Source: Euryodendron excelsum (taxonomy: Eukaryota; Streptophyta; Magnoliopsida; Ericales; Pentaphylacaceae). Taken from it: a stretch of 64,000 bases of DNA. The stretch is taken from positions 52,596,183 through 52,660,182 of the forward strand of contig CM065377.1 in assembly GCA_033060915.1 (NCBI GenBank). The letters run 5' to 3'. The position numbers and the translations under genes are program-made. Below are positions 44,297 through 56,700 of this stretch, one piece after another (the first letter of the stretch is position 1; every line of letters begins with the position of its first letter). The notes below the pieces were generated by a model. It made no database searches and was not told the origin of the DNA. It saw only the letters and a program-made list of their open reading frames with translations.

Positions 44297-46633
44297 AGAG
44301 CTTCAAGTTTTAGCAGATGGGTAAGAGAAATGAAGTACTCTGTTTCATGATCTCTGATGTAATAACAAGGAAACAATTTTCTGGGGAAAACATGTTCACT
44401 TTTTCTTGAAACAATTAGTACCAGATGACTTTGGAGTTTGGAGGTTTTATCTGTAATCAAAATTTCCATGTTACTTAAATTTGCATGATTGCATGGTACA
44501 TCTACAAGAGAGAGAGAGAGAGAGCGTTGGAAGTGGTTGAGGAAGAAGATTGCAGGCAACAAAACTACGTCATGCATTAAAAGTAGGAACTAGGAAGAAT
44601 ACAGGAAAAAACGGACAACTAGGTCCGCTGAGAGAACACAACCTAGGCTGTGTTTGACCCAAGAAAATGATGTGATTTTAGAATTTATACAAAAACTCTC
44701 GCTAGAATAATGTAGTTAGATAAAAGTTGACTCATTTTAAGACAAAATAATCATTAAGATGTCTTTTAACTATAAAAAATTTATTGTTACATCATTTTAG
44801 TAATAAATTATGTATAGTATTACCCTTAACCCAATGACCCATCTTGGATGCAGTTAAATTTGAATTTATTTAAATTTTAAAGTAATTATACTTTTTTCTC
44901 TTGTAGTTTAAATGAAAATCACATAATCCTGATATGGTTTAAAAGTGAACACATAACTTTTATGTAGTTTGGACTTAACTATAAAATAGATAAAAACTGT
45001 TAGAATTAATGACGATTATGCTACAATAGTATTCATGTTATTTTATCTCTCAAAAATGAAATATCAATAAAGACAATTTTGTCTTGTTTTTGGTCAAAAA
45101 TAAATGATTTTTTTTTCGTATTTTTGTTATTTTACCAAATTTGTTGCAATTATCTATTTTGTAAATAAATCAAAATTATAATGAGGTTATATGGTTCACT
45201 TTTGAACCAAGAGAGATCATTTGGTTTTTGTTCAAATTAAAAGTGGATAAAATGTAGTTGCCCCTTAAATTTTCCTTCACTTAAGTCATTCTCTTCTAAA
45301 TTAATCATGAGCTTAACCATCATTCTGATTAAATATAGGCAAGTTTAGAGTTTGACTAACTATCCAATTCTAAACACAAGACATGAATTGTGTACTGCCA
45401 AACAAAGCTTAATAGATTACACTCTTTGTCGAGTTAACCAAACAAAGCTTTAATCCCTCAAATATTTGTGATTCTGGAATTAACTGTCTTGGGATTCCAT
45501 TTCGTTAAATAAACGTGGTTCAAAGAGAGATGCTTTTGAGTTTTGATGGTCGTTTGCTTTTCTTGTGAGAGTCGTATTTGTCATTGACTGACAGCTTTGT
45601 TCTTCGCAATTTCTTGATGTTGTGGTATTACTTTTTGCCGCGTGAATGAAAATGGTAGTCTCGTAAATTCGATCTAAAGCTTTGTTTGGCAGTATATATT
45701 AATTTTTTTTTTTTAACAAAATCAACCACTTAACAATTTCTTAAAAAAGAGAAGTTAAATTTAGGTATATAAACACGCACCCAAGACTCATGTCACACCT
45801 CTCTAGATAAAAAATAAAAAAAAAATCCTCTCTGAATGACATTTTCTTACTTTTTTTCTTTTTTGACATCCAAACAGAGTTTAAGACAAGATAAGTGACT
45901 AATAATATCATATAATCTTATATCCCGTAAAATGCGCATGTAGATTTATGTGACAATCATGAGTTCTCAATTTGATGCACTTTTTTTTATTTATTTTTAT
46001 GGGCTTTTAAATTGGTTTTAGCTTTTGTTTTGTTTTGTTTTTTTTTTTCTAGCATTTTACTAATGATTGACACTTAATTTCATCCCGCTTGCTGTTGCAT
46101 CGACTTGAAATCCACTATACAACTAACGCGATATAAAAACAAGTTTTTTCTCTTAATTCAAATCAACTTCTAGCGAGTAAACTCTTCAAAAAATGACAAG
46201 CACTCTTAACCCAAGGCGACTCTACTCTAAAGCAAACAAAGCGCTAGCTTTAGGCCACTAATTTTTGAAGGCCTCAAATTTAAAAAAATCACATATGTTA
46301 CAGTTAAACTCTATACAATTTTGACAATTTTATTCTTAAGAAAAAAAAAACCACTCCAAGTAAAAAAAAGACCCACAAGAAAAGAAATAAATGAAAAAAA
46401 AGGCTATAAAAAAAAACCAGTCGAAAGGAGAAAAAAAAATCAATAATAAATAATAAAGAAAGCCTTAAGTCAAAGAGAAATGGCTCCCTAAAAAAATTGA
46501 GAAATGCCCCCATAAAAAAAGAATAAAAAAAACCAAAATCAACTGCACTAGTTAACTTGAAATTTTATTTTTTTTTTTGTATACAACTCTTTTTCTCTTT
46601 AATATATAGATGTTTAGAAGTCTAAACCCTCAC

Positions 46634-46675
<42 letters not shown>

Positions 46676-47690
46676 CAAACACAAAATTTCAAAATAAAAA
46701 ATAAATTAGTGAATCTTACAAATAGCATTATCAACCGGCTTATTAATGTAAATTTTTATTTTTGTTTTGGATTGATATTTGTTTGGTTCCTATCTTGTCA
46801 AAATATATTCAATTTCTATTTGATTTTGTAAGTTATTTATAGATGTATGACATATTATTTTATTTACCAAAGAACAATTTTTTGTTTATTGCTTAAGATG
46901 TTAAATTAAACAAAGTACTATGTTTTATTGTTGGTGGGTTATCAATAGGTAGCTGCTAAGATAAAAATAGAAAATTATTTTTTTTTATTATGTTGATTGG
47001 GTCAATTTTGATCCAGCAAATGCAATGAAAATATTGTGCAAAAAAATTACAAGGTAAATATTTGTGCATAATTTACATGTGTTATTTGAGTTATATATTA
47101 CTATGTGGTATACTACCAAGTAAAAAAGATTTCTTATCTAAACTTGAATATATTAATTAATAATTTTTCATCTCAAAAGGCTAAAAAAATATATTTTAAA
47201 TAAATAATTTTAAACCACTATTATAAATGTGAAAAACTATAAAAAAAATTTTAAAAAAATCTTATTTAAAATTGCTACTTTAAACCTCAAATCATCTTGA
47301 GTCGGGCTTGTCTCAACCAACCAGCCTCAGTTTGTGCATAGATCATCCAAAACAGGCAGTCTAAACATTAGTTTGGCCGATGTATAGCTCGGTAATTCTC
47401 TCAAGTTTGCATGTGTAAGTGTGTCAAGATTGATAGAAATTTTTTAGCTAAAACTTAGCAAAAAGTTCAAAAGTTAAAATAGAAGCCCATAAAAAAGTGG
47501 CATCCAAACGGAGCTTAAGTACTATACGTATGTCTATGTAAATATATTTTGCTACATTGTATATATGTATGTATATTGTATATATACGTATTATTCGTTC
47601 AATCAATGAAGTAATTAACAATTCTTTGTCTTCTTATTTACTCGTCTTGTCCATTTCAAGCCCTTGCTAACGCACTCTCTCATATAGTTT
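44297..47690. other. AT-rich intergenic region with simple repeats and MITE-like pieces
   Basis: No exon recognised. Contents: (GA)n at 44507-44524; a segment from about 44640 with TGTGTTTGACCCAAG-type MITE-like edges; sequence near 44930-45250 related to the 14112-14813 repeats; a TIR piece at 45675-45885 (TAAAGCTTTGTTTGGC / reversed CTTAAACTCTGTTTGG); poly-A and poly-T tracts 46330-46580; (CT)n at 46638-46671; and AT-rich sequence ending in another CATCCAAACGGAGCTTAAG edge at about 47516. Confidence 0.55.
46638..46671. repeat. (CT)n microsatellite
   Basis: An uninterrupted CT run of 17 or so units. Confidence 0.92.
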
Positions 47691-48911
47691 TAGTGAAAGA
47701 AAGCGAATTAAAGAGAGAGCTCTGTGTGGTTTTAATCTCTGAGACCCTCACTGCAAGTAAGGTTCTTGTTCTCGAATTGGCCGATTTTGATTTCTCTATT
47801 GCTTAAGCTTACCCTTGATAGGTTGAATCAATCTATAATTTATTGTAAATTCAGTAAAAAAATCGTTTTCTTTTTCCAATTCTTTTGATGCATATACGTT
47901 CGAAATTCTCAGTGTGTGCAACTGAATCTGATCTTTTATCAGATAGTTTTACTTTCTAGTGGGTCACTGTATTTTTATCCTGTCAAGCAATCATCTGTGT
48001 TTCAATAGTTGAGTGATATTAATGGAAAACCGATGATTGCTTTCGGAAATGTATGGAGAAGTTCTTATATAGTCTAACCTCATGTAAATGTATAATTCTT
48101 TTTGTGTTTCTGGTCAACAATTGTCAAACAGCTGATATTTATGTAGTTCTCTTTGCTTTCAATTACATGTTTACAAATTCATGATAGACAAGTAAGTTTG
48201 AAGGTCAATTTTTTCTTAACCAAAACAGAAGCGAAGAATGAAATACCATTTCAACCCATTTTAAAGTTTACTACTGTGTTGTGTTCATAATCCTGATCAA
48301 TTATTTCAAGACTAATTTCAATTAGTATCCATGTTGGAATAAAAGTGCACTTACATACCCATTTCCTGAAATTGTTCATTCTTGATAACCTGTCATTATT
48401 TTGTTTTGTCATAGTAATCGTTATTCTTTTGCTGGTGGTTGTCCTTTACTCCTTTTCATAAATTTATATAAAAAATAAGCTGAAGAAGGTTCTGAAACAT
48501 CCTTCCATGTGGCATACAATGGTTGTTATATTTCTTTGGAGTTTGGCACTATCTCTTCTATTTTTATTTTGGTTCCATTTCATCAGTCTTCATACTTGTT
48601 GGAGGAAACAATTATTTGGCATGCAGTCAACATGTGCCTTGTAAGTTTTGCCACGGCTGTTTGATTAAAAAAAAAACATGTTAGTGTACAAGTAGATGGT
48701 CAAAGTGTCCTCGACATTGCTAATTTTTTATTTTCTTATTTAAATGTTTGCTTTAAAGCTTTACATCATATCTCCAATATATATTTTTTTAAATTCAATT
48801 TACTATATGGTGAATACTTTGTAAATGATTGAATTACCTCCTTATTCCTGCATGATTTCTAAATGATAAGTTGAATCATTATTCCTCTTTGTGCTGTGTA
48901 GCATATTTGGG

Positions 48912-51900
48912 ATGGAAGGATCTGATTTAAGCACATTAGACAATGATGAGGAGAGAAGGGCTTTAGAGGGCTTGCTTGATGCATTTGGCACTGTTTTTTC
49001 TCTTGAAGAAATAGCTTCTGCTTATTGCAAGGCAGGCTGTGATGCAAACTTGGTTGGTGCAGTGTTGTATGACTTGCAGGATAGCCCTTCTGCCTGTTCT
49101 ATGCATGTGTCAAATAGTTTACCAAAGATTGACAAATCTTCAAAATCATCCAATAATAATACTTCTGAGAAGTCATCCCATGCAGAGGGGAACTCAAAAG
49201 CATCAAAACCAAGAAATCGTTCTGTTTCTGGGGGTACTGTTTCATGTGTACTTGGTAAAGGTTATATAAAGCCTGCATCATTGGCAAATGAATCGTTTGT
49301 TGCTGCCAAACCACTGAAACTGGATTCAAAAGATTTTCCTGTCTCTGAAGTTTGGAGTGTAGAGTCTTCTTTAAATTTTCTAAACAATAATGGCATGCAC
49401 AATGACATTGAGGATTTTCTGTTTAAGATGCTTGGAGATGGGTTTCAGCTTGATAGGGACATGATACGAAAAGTTCTTGGTAAACCATTCTGACTGCTTT
49501 TATGTATAATCTAACTGATACTTGTCCCATTATGAACGAATGTGAATTTCTTTTTCAAGTTAAGATATTTTCTTTTTTGAATTTTAAAACATTGGTTTGA
49601 TTTTGCTTATGTCATGGTAAAGATTTTCATTTATCGTAGTCATAAATTTAGTTTTGTATACTCTATTTGCCCTTTGTCACAATGTATAATTCTTTGAAAG
49701 TGACTCAAGCTCAGAGGTCAGTCATTCTTGCTTTTCCTTCTGTCATGTTAAAAAAAAAAAAAAATACACAAACAAACAATAAGAAAAAGCAAAAAGGGTG
49801 GACTCACATCCTCCTCAAGAATATGTTGTAGGCTGGGCGCCCCGGGGGTGGGGGCTAAACCAGTGACTCAAATTTTGCTTATCCAAACAATTATCTACTT
49901 TGTTCCACCGCATAGTTTTTGATTGGAAGTTTCCTCCTAAGAATGTGGTGAATGTCTCCAAACGATATCTCTAAACTCCAAACAAGCCCCGAATGATACC
50001 TTTACAAGACCTGGATATGAAGCCAAGATGCATTTTTCTGCTATCTCAGTGGCAAGCTTTGGGGCTTCTCTGAGCTTCAATGCTTCAGTCCTCATTCTCT
50101 TTATTAGAGATTTGAGTACCTATGGGTCTGTGTATTGAGCTATATTGTACATCTTCTTTTTGGTAATAAAATTTCTTACTTACAAAAAAAAGAGGTTCAC
50201 AATAGTTGTGGATTTCTCAATAGGGGATATATTAGGAAAACTAATTCTTATACTACTGGGTGAGACCATTTATGGGATCCGTTAGGAAAACTAAATCTTA
50301 GGTCCTGTAGAACACGGTACTTGTGTAAATATGACCTCATACATGTCATTACTTTGATGGAATATTTACCTTGGTCTGTGTAGAATTTATTAACAGCCAT
50401 AATAGGCCCTCTCAAATTTGCAAAACAGACACTAGAGGACCACTTAGATTTGGTGGAAGGCTATAGAACCAGAGTCACCTGGGCGAAGGGTTTGAAAGAC
50501 ACTGATAGCTTCCTGCCACATGGAATCCTGGCCCCTATGGAGGAATGCAGTTGAGGCCAAGTGAGAATATGCTACCAGTTTTAGTCAATTTCTCCACAAA
50601 CTAGGCATTGTTGCTGGAAGGATAGATGATTTCTTGGTTTTATTCCTTTTTCAGTTAATGCTAGATCACTAGATGAGCCTACATCGTGGGATAATTAATT
50701 TTTTTAGTCATAGAAGGTGGAAATTGTTTTTGAGGTGCTGTGCCATTATGAAAGTGTACAATCATGAAGATGATCAGTGAATATTAGCACATGCTCTGCT
50801 GTGATATGGTGTATTTATTTTTAAGTAAAGCAAACGAATGACATATTTTTCAGACAAGTTTCTGTCTGACATATTAGAACATTGTTGGATTATGTTGTGT
50901 ATCATAATCTTTGTAATCTTCTTGGGTTACTTAAATGGAAAATGCATATCATAATTGTCTCGTCAGAGGAGAGGGGAACCTCTTTCCTTGAAAGAGTGGA
51001 ATGAGGGTGCCAACAAAGGTGGCTTTTCTTGTGTGTGCTGGACAACAGCCTTGGACTCCATCATTGCCCTTGATAATTTGGCAAGGAGAGGTATTCTATT
51101 TCTTAATTGGAGCTGTAAGTGTAGGAGGGTGGAGGAATCAATGGATCATTTGTTGCTCCATTGTGATGTTTCTAGGAGTAATGGAGCTTGCTTTTGTCTA
51201 TCTTGGAGTTTATTGGGTAACGATGGCCTCTATTTCTCAATCATATAAATATTGGGAGGGTGGATGCCTTTAGAAGAGGAAGAGGAAGGCTTGGAGGGTC
51301 GCACTTGCACCTCTATGATTGATGTGATGTAATGGGTGAGAGCAGAATTGGAGAGCATTTGAGGGTTTACATTGGTGGTGAATAGACTAAAAATGTCTCC
51401 ATTACATAGTTTTCTTTTTTGGTCTAAGGTGTGTTTTGGGAGTCTTCCTTCCCTGATGTAGATTTTATAGGAGACCTTTATTTTGGAGAAGGGATTTTGT
51501 TTTGTTTTTGTATGCATCTAGTGCATAAAGGTGGCACCCTTTTGGCATTTCATTTATATCTTTATTGTACTTATTTATGATTTTCTCTGTAACATAGCAT
51601 TACTGGTCTTGCTTTCATATTTTTCTTTTTGTTTATTATTTGGTGTGAATATTTTAAGGCTTTTGTCAAAGTAAATATTCTTAGTCATTGGCTTAAGCAT
51701 GATCCACTGGGGAAGGACTAAACATCTAGGCCATACCTAGACAAACTTCTTTATATTTGAATAAATTTGATGTGCCTGTGGACTTTGTTCCAACTTCAAT
51801 TTTACAACAATATCATTCTCCATTGCTTGTGACTGGTTTTACTATTCTTCAGAATCATGTGTGCGGCTACTAATGAGGCTATGAATTGAATATGCAGGTT

Positions 51901-53704
51901 GTTGTGGATACGATATGCGAAAGGTATGTGTAGTTCCCTCACTATGATTAATTCTGCCTTCATTTATTTAATCATTTGAAATATATGCTTTGCTCTTATG
52001 TTATTTGTTGTGCTTGTATCATCTGTCAATCTTGAATATAGTATTTTAAATCATATTTTTGAAGTTTCGTACCATTTTAGCTGGTTTACACTTATTTGTT
52101 CTTTTTTCTTTGTGATAGTGAGTAATAGTTATAAGTATGTAAGATTTGGTGCTATTGTCAATTGATAGTAATGGTGGCCTTTTGAGGGATGTGTCCAGGT
52201 GTGAAGATTAAAATGTGCCATGGAAAATACATCAACTGAACATCTTAGTCTTGGACAGAACCATGGGCCACAAAACCACTAGGCCTTTGAATAGCTAGCA
52301 TGTCTCTCTATTCATTCTATTGAAGCCTAAAATACTGGTAGAGGCTTGGTCATGGAAGACATGGCCATGATAAAAATATGAAACACATGTACGCTTCTGA
52401 AGCTTCCTAGTGGCTGGTGCAAAAATATAGGGTATACGTATATATATATATATTTTTTTTCGGGGTGGGGGTGGGGGGTATTAGGTTGAGTGATACCTTG
52501 TCTCAGCTGCATCTTGTGAGATTATTTACTTCATTTTCCTCTGCAACCAACACATTGTCTAGTATCTTAAATCAGGAATTAGGACATTCCAGTTTTATTC
52601 TGAGGCTATACACAAAAGCTTTTTTGTTTGGTTCATTCTGTCTAAAACATGAGAATCAACAACTTTGATGACAAGGTCTTAGGTTTTGGAGGTTTGTGGT
52701 TATGGCAGTATCTTTTGCAGTTATATTGCCATGAATTCTGTCACTTTCTCAACTACATACCTTTACTGGATGTGTTCTGGATGATAATATTCTCTTGTTC
52801 CTTCCTGACTGTTCAGAGCATGGAGAAATTAATCGATCTGTCAACAGTTGCTTTGGGCAAAAGAGACAATTTTTTGGGTGTGGCCAGTAAAACGGTTAGT
52901 ATGCTTGCCAAGATTTGAAGAACTTAAGTACTTAGATTATTTATGGTCTTCTGTGTACAAGTAAATGTTTCCATGACATATGCACATTTCATTTCATGAA
53001 ACTTAAGAACTTCTATTATCTATGGTCTTCTGTAAACAAGTAAATGTTTCATAACATATGCACATTTCATTTTATTCAACTGAAGGTAACTAAATTGAGA
53101 ACCTCAGACAAGAAGAGCAATTCGAGATGATCTGTGATCTGACAGTTTATAATTCCTTACTTAACCTACCTCCAACTTCTCATGAATGTATTGATTTTCA
53201 GTTGTCCTTGTTGTGGTACTCGCCTTTGACTGAGGATTGGTGTTTTTTACTATTTTTTTGAAAGCTATTCCATTGTTTGGATGCAATTGTTGTAGATGGG
53301 CTCCATTCCTAATATCTGTAGCTTTGATGTTTCGCACGTATTGCAGTCAGTTATATACCTATAGTATCTCCCTGATTCTTTCATTGAAGTGATATTATAA
53401 ACTATAGCCATCATCTTCTTCTTGTATCGATGTGCATGCAAAGAGCTAGAAATAGTGGATTTATTTCTAAGATACTGGCCCTCAAAATGTATTGCAGGTC
53501 TCTACCAATACATATCTTGCCTTGTATATCTTTGATTGAATACCCACTTGGTAAATCTTTCTTGGACATACAGATGCTTTGTCTCACAGTAGTATATGTC
53601 TTCATTCTTTATATTTTGGACTGAAGGAAATGTTCCAGGCACCTAGCAACATGCAACGGTCCCGTTTGTGTTAAATATCTCAAAGCTTGAGGTTTCAGAT
53701 TCCC

Positions 53705-53738
<34 letters not shown>

Positions 53739-56700
53739 TGCAGTAATGCTCTGAGCCTCCATTTTCTTCTTTGTTTCATCATTTTTTCCGACCTTGCCTC
53801 TTTCTTCTCAGTTCTTTGTTTCTTATCTTTCTCTCCTCTACCGCTGCGGCTTTCTCTCTGTTGCCTGCTGCTGCTGCTGCTGCTTCTCTCTTCTGCTGCT
53901 GTTGCTTCCTCTGCTCTATTCTTCTTCTCTGTTTCTTCTTTACCCGTGCTATCTTCTCTGCCTCTCCCTCTTATTCGCTGTTTCTTTCTCATCCTTTTCT
54001 CTATTCCATATTACCATTCACCAGGTATTTCTCTAAGCAGTGATGCTGCTTTCCTAACTATTTCATTACCTTGGGTGGCTCCATCCATAGAGATGAAGTG
54101 TTCTTAACTGCCGATTGCATATTTCTTTGGGCCCAAGGCGGTCTGTTGCGATTACCCGGTGAGGTCCATTCTTTACATTCCCCTTTACCAATCTTCCCGT
54201 ACTACAACCTCTTTTGTCCTCCACCCAAATATTTAGGTTTCCCTCTCTGTTTATGGTGTCTACTACAAATATTACATAGTATTTGGGCTTGTAACAGACC
54301 TTTTAAATTGTTAATATTTGGTGTGGTTTAATTAAGTTTCCCATTATTTGTTTCTCCGGATATCACCGTGCTTATTGCTTGGCTTCTATACTGCTTTGTT
54401 TGCTTTCTGTTTTGGAAATTGCTGCTTTCTGGATTTTGGGTTTTTTTTTAAAACTGCATTCATAAAGTTCTCCATTGGTTTTCCCCTACCGCACATTTTA
54501 TAAAACCTAGGGCTGCATCAGCATGGACCGAAGTGAAGCCTTAGATCCTTTTCTTGTTCTGTCTTTTATTCTCCACCACCTATGGATAGCTTCTGTAACT
54601 GTTATAGTCGAGGTAGAAAAGAAGCTCAATGTTACTAAAGTGAAGACTTAAAGAAATGCAAATTTAGCTTTGGTTCAATTTCATTTCAACCCTTCGTCAC
54701 AACCTTATGTCAATCCATCAGCTTTTACAAGTGATATTACTTTGTAACTATTAATTCCAGGGATCTCTATGCTACGAATAGAGGGAAAGTGGTAGGAAGG
54801 AAAATTTTGAGCATGCCATGTAACCAAAAGTTATATAATGGAGCTTCAACATCTAGTCATGAAGTCAGTGAAGTTAATTTGAATGTTTTGCACATTTTTT
54901 GGCAAGACTTTTGCCGTGCCCATGCCCCCAGCCATGTTGTGTCCTGCAATTTTTAAAATCGCTGTGTTAGCGTGTTCGTGTCTCGTGTCTGTGTCCTGTT
55001 TCTTAGAGTAGATGACTACGTTCAGTTAGATGCTTATTTAGCCTAGGCTGTCTTGGTTTCATTGCGTTGGGTTGGGTTATGCTAAGGCTGGCTGTTGATT
55101 CCTCCACTGTTGGAAGATCAAAGGAATGACACTTCAGGTTTGAAGACTGTAGGGGTATTTGGGCTGTTTCTTCCACTATTTCAAACCATCTGTTCTCTTC
55201 TTTTCTCCTTTTGTTCTTTCGTGTTCAATTGAAGTACATTATCTTTTATTTTAAGACATTTGCGACATACATACATTTATCTACGTATTTATATGTATGT
55301 ATGTTTAGCTTTTTCTTTATATTTCGGAACAAATCAATACGAAGTGATGTTAGGGAATATAATCTCTGAACGACTGGACAAGTGCATCAATTTCTTAAGC
55401 TGGAAAGTAATGACATAAATGACTGCATTAATCATTTAATTCATCATGATTTCTGTCCTCTTTTTTCTACGAACTTAATATTCTTCCAGCTAGGCATGGA
55501 AACACAGATACACATTAATGCGGCTTGCTTTTGTATATTCCAGTGTTGGAGTAAATTCCTCTTCAGACGGTCTTTATTTTCTTCCTCCCTTATTACTCTT
55601 GATAAATATAGGTATTGAGAGCTTGTTAACTATTATAATTGTTCTTTCTTATCATTTGTGTTAATTTTACAGTCTACAGATAGATGTCCAATGTTGGAAT
55701 CTCTTTCATGTGCCGGAGGGTACGTCTTTTCTTCCCAAGTTAATGAACTTGCATTTAGTGTTCTTCTGGGTTGTTTCTTTTTCTTTACCCCCTTTTTGCT
55801 GTGTGGGGAATATTTTTCTGTTGAACCAACTATTGAAGAAATAGGTGAGCCTATAGCATTGATCTTTTGTGGATTGTAATAGCTTCTGCTTCCAATGTTG
55901 CTGTAACAGGAACTTGGTTCTGAAGACAAATGGAACAGAATTACCAAGAGAACAGAAAGTACGTCATGATCTCCAGCAGGAAGTTTTATCTGCTCTCTTT
56001 CATTTTCCTGATAGATCTGAGGAGTTTCCTGGAGGGACTGTTGCAGTCAATGCGGTGAAAGGATCTAAAGCCTCCGGACAATTGGTGGTTGAACCTTTGA
56101 CAGACACTAGACTAGAACGCAAGACTGTGACCATGAACACACATACTGATATTGACGATGATGGTATGCACTCCTTTACATCTCTTAAATGTTTGGATAA
56201 CTTTGTCCCCCCAAGTACTTTATAAACAGCTTCTAGCAAGTTTAGAATACTTGTGAACCTTCGGTAATATTACTCTTTTGGCGCTGCTTGATTTCTTGTA
56301 GAAAGAGGTCTGCAAAGTTCCCCAATTGTCTGAAAGAAACTCTGATGAGAACTTGTGTAGTAGCTTACTATTATACATAAAATACTCTATGGTGACTTGC
56401 AAGGTAGAAAACTCATAAAGTCGCCTAGAGATCTTCTACAGAATTATTCCACAAGTTCTAATGAGAACTTCAGCCCTATAATTTTATTTAAATTTTTTTT
56501 GGAAAGCTAAAGTAAAACAGCAATCTTCAAGCAGTCCTGGTTTTCAATCTTTACATTATGTGCAAACATAAATGCTTCAAATCAACAAGCATGTAATAGA
56601 TGAAATAAAACAAGAAGAATAATCAAGCAAGCATGATTCCAAAGCAATAATTAGCCACAAAATTGACGACATATTCAATACAAGAAAGGGGAAGAACAGA

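Noticed and set aside
44206..44577. 123-aa minus-strand ORF overlapping the end of the YGL/LRDR gene
   Set aside because: It is antisense to exon 4 and 3' UTR-like sequence including a GA repeat; no recognisable domain.
48859..49329. Antisense and second-frame ORFs over the first SMR-gene exon
   Set aside because: They are shadows of the strongly supported 189-codon exon on the plus strand.
53609..53992. 127-aa minus-strand ORF rich in Arg, Glu and Lys
   Set aside because: It is the antisense of CT/CTG simple-sequence DNA inside an SMR-gene intron; low complexity with no family resemblance.
53640..54360. Possible solo LTR or other retroelement in SMR-gene intron 3
   Set aside because: Composition differs from the surroundings, but I could not find paired ends, a target duplication or coding motifs.
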